A stretch of 64,000 nt of DNA from Magnetococcales bacterium (GTDB lineage Bacteria; Pseudomonadota; Magnetococcia; Magnetococcales; Magnetaquicoccaceae). The stretch spans positions 20,099 through 84,098 of the forward strand of contig JADGAR010000012.1 in assembly GCA_015231915.1 (NCBI GenBank). The letters are read 5' to 3'. The notes under the pieces are model-generated. The model did no database searches and was not told the DNA's origin. It saw only the letters and a program-made list of their open reading frames with translations. The translations under genes were made by a program, and so were the position numbers. This document shows, in pieces, positions 62,778 through 64,000 of the stretch. Each line of letters begins with the position of its first letter. The first letter of the stretch is position 1.

Positions 62778-63442
62778 GGGGCGTCATCGCGCGCGAAGAG
62801 CCAGCGCCGGGAGAGTTCTCCGCGCAGGCGGTTGAGATCCATGGCCGTCAGGAGCAGATGGGAAAAGAGCACCGTGGGGTGCATGGCGTGACGGCGAAAG
62901 CGGAGGGTCACCCCCTCGTTGAGTTCCTGCCAGGTGACGTTGTTGCGCGTCAGGGCAGTCTGCAGGTAGCGGATCAATTCCAGCAGTTGGGCATGTGCTC
63001 CGGGGTCCTTGGGCCAGAGTAGCCGCCATTGTTCCAGCCACCAGGCGAAAGGATCAGTGCCCGGCGGCGGGAGCGGGTGGGTCTGGTCATCGAGCCATTG
63101 CAGCCACGGGTGGGTCATGCCCCAGGCGCGCCGGTGCAGCATGGCTTCCAGGTCGGGGAGGGTGGTCAACCAGCTCCCGGCGGCACGCCATGCCGGGGGC
63201 GCCCAGGAGACCACCTCGACCACGTGCCGGCGGAAGGCGTCGCGCAGGGACCATTCCAGGTGATGGATCTCCCCGATCGGGTCGATCCCTTCCAGCCAGG
63301 GGCCGAGTGAGGTTTCGCGGGCCTGGGAGAGAAAGCGGTTGAAGGAGTGGGCCGAGGAAAGCATGCGCCACTGGTTTTCATCCAGGCGCTGGCCGTGGCG
63401 TGCCTGGATGCGTGCGAGCAGGTATCCGGCCTGGGCGGTCAT
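62774..63442 (-). CDS. Probable V/A-type ATPase subunit C (d)
   Basis: A 222-residue helical protein: GYLLARIQARHGQRLDENQW, FNRFLSQARETSLGPWLEG, IGEIHHLEWSLRDAFRRHVV. The opening YL.ARI and the FL...T...L pattern are those of subunit C, the rotor cap, but the chain is about 120 residues shorter than usual C and otherwise divergent. Position between G/H and I also fits C. It overlaps both neighbours by four bases. Confidence 0.65.
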   Translation of the reverse strand: MTAQAGYLLARIQARHGQRLDENQWRMLSSAHSFNRFLSQARETSLGPWLEGIDPIGEIHHLEWSLRDAFRRHVVEVVSWAPPAWRAAGSWLTTLPDLEAMLHRRAWGMTHPWLQWLDDQTHPLPPPGTDPFAWWLEQWRLLWPKDPGAHAQLLELIRYLQTALTRNNVTWQELNEGVTLRFRRHAMHPTVLFSHLLLTAMDLNRLRGELSRRWLFARDDAP

Positions 63443-63804
63443 GGCGCGTGTGGATCCGACGGGGCGCCGGTGAGGCGGGCGGCGAGGATGCGGACCGCCT
63501 CGGCGAGGGGGATGGCGTTTTCGGCGCTCTGGGCCAGGAAGGTGGCCTGGCGTTGTTGTTGGAGCCGGATGGAATCCAGGCGTTTTTTCATGGCTTTGGC
63601 GTGCTGCTTGCGGATGGCGGCGATGCGGGATTCGGTGCGGGCGGCGATTTCCGCTGCCTTGTGGCGTGCCGCGAGCACGATCGTTTCGGCCTGACGGCGG
63701 GTTTGCGATACGGCTTCGATGGCCTGTTGTTCCGCCTGGATGGCCTGCTGCATGGCGGCCTCTATGGACGCATCACGGGCCTGTTCGGAGTTCCTGTCGG
63801 ACAT
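63439..63804 (-). CDS. V/A-type ATPase G/H-like peripheral stalk subunit
   Basis: A 121-residue protein that is almost entirely coiled coil (AIQAEQQAIEAVSQTRRQAE, AARHKAAEIAARTESRIAAI), rich in Ala, Gln and Arg, as in the H/G subunit that pairs with E. GAGGAG precedes the ATG. It is the first gene of the operon. Confidence 0.75.
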   Translation of the reverse strand: MSDRNSEQARDASIEAAMQQAIQAEQQAIEAVSQTRRQAETIVLAARHKAAEIAARTESRIAAIRKQHAKAMKKRLDSIRLQQQRQATFLAQSAENAIPLAEAVRILAARLTGAPSDPHAP

Positions 63805-63853
63805 GGGGTCTCCTCGATTCGGGATTGATCTCGCGATTCGGCAACCAGCAGAG

Positions 63854-63883
63854 ATGATAGCGCAGACGGGGGACGGATCTCAA
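63854..63883 (-). promoter_or_regulatory. Candidate promoter of the V/A-type ATPase operon
   Basis: Minus-strand TTGAGA, 18-base spacer, TATCAT between tRNA-Leu and the first gene. The tRNA transcript might also read through. Confidence 0.48.
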
Positions 63884-63887
63884 GATC

Positions 63888-63972
63888 TGGTGCGAAAGGC
63901 GGGAGTCGAACCCGCACGCCTTGCGGCACTGGAACCTAAATCCAGGGCGTCTACCAGTTTCGCCACTTTCGC
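63888..63972 (-). tRNA. tRNA-Leu (anticodon TAG)
   Basis: GCGAAAG...CTTTCGC acceptor stem with encoded CCA, D-arm GGCGAAACTGGTAGACGC, anticodon loop TTTAGGT giving TAG, a long class II variable arm (TGCCGCAAGGCGT) and T-arm GCGGGTTCGACTCCCGC. Confidence 0.95.
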
Positions 63973-64000
63973 GCCGCAGGAAAAAACAGAGGAAGGATAT

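Overview
The window is a GC-rich stretch of a Gram-negative proteobacterial chromosome. Signal peptides, periplasmic adaptors, a Cache-type cyclase and sigma-54-type promoter elements fit this. The mix of a V/A-type ATPase operon next to ordinary proteobacterial genes (GlnD, MreBCD/PBP2/RodA, MnmA, BrnTA), several cyclic-nucleotide-binding proteins and many HlyD-like adaptors makes me think of Magnetococcales-like bacteria. That is an impression only: no rRNA or magnetosome gene is present.

Layout. (1) 1-6446: end of a PEP-utilising phosphotransferase, a class III cyclase with a Cache sensor, a NUDIX hydrolase, two small proteins and a cyclic-nucleotide-binding (CNB) protein behind a sigma-54-type element. 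(2) 6518-12090: a two-gene RADAR anti-phage system (rdrA, rdrB) with its own sigma-70 promoter. (3) 12.4-18.6 kb: cold-shock protein with terminator, N-acetylglutamate synthase-like protein, ThiO, MnmA, two tandem CNB proteins, small unknowns and an AbrB-like/degenerate nucleotidyltransferase protein behind a sigma-54-type promoter. (4) 18.6-24.1 kb: a tightly packed operon of MaoC-SDR, alpha/alpha-barrel protein, AAC(3)-like acyltransferase, FkbH and acyl carrier protein, which looks like glycan or acyl tailoring. (5) 24.3-30.8 kb: operon of three HlyD-type adaptors (one fused to an M50 metallopeptidase, one to a GAF-like domain) and a TPR/GT41 glycosyltransferase. (6) 31.2-35.3 kb: a periplasmic-binding-protein/pentameric ligand-gated channel fusion, a chemoreceptor-like protein broken at an 11-G tract, and a 2Fe-2S thioredoxin-like protein. 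(7) 35.3-38.1 kb: hypothetical, NUDIX, Rpn-type nuclease, tRNA-Lys. (8) 38.2-47.8 kb: mreB-mreC-mreD-mrdA-rodA, and divergently glnD and a class II DAHP synthase. (9) 47.9-55.8 kb: accessory genes, including a TerD-FtsK fusion, a trio of small secreted proteins, a PAS/GGDEF protein with a PilZ-like partner, BrnTA, and an AT-rich frameshifted gene. (10) 55.9-64 kb: a nine-gene V/A-type ATPase operon, then tRNA-Leu.

How it works together. Cell-shape synthesis and the ATPase are housekeeping modules with translationally coupled genes. The cyclase and three CNB proteins hint at local cAMP or cGMP signalling. The channel fusion, chemoreceptor-like protein and GGDEF/PilZ pair are sensory. RADAR, BrnTA, Rpn and possibly TerD-FtsK are defence or stress elements. 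The features I find most unusual are the PBP-channel fusion, the TerD-FtsK fusion and the poly-G switch in the chemoreceptor-like gene.
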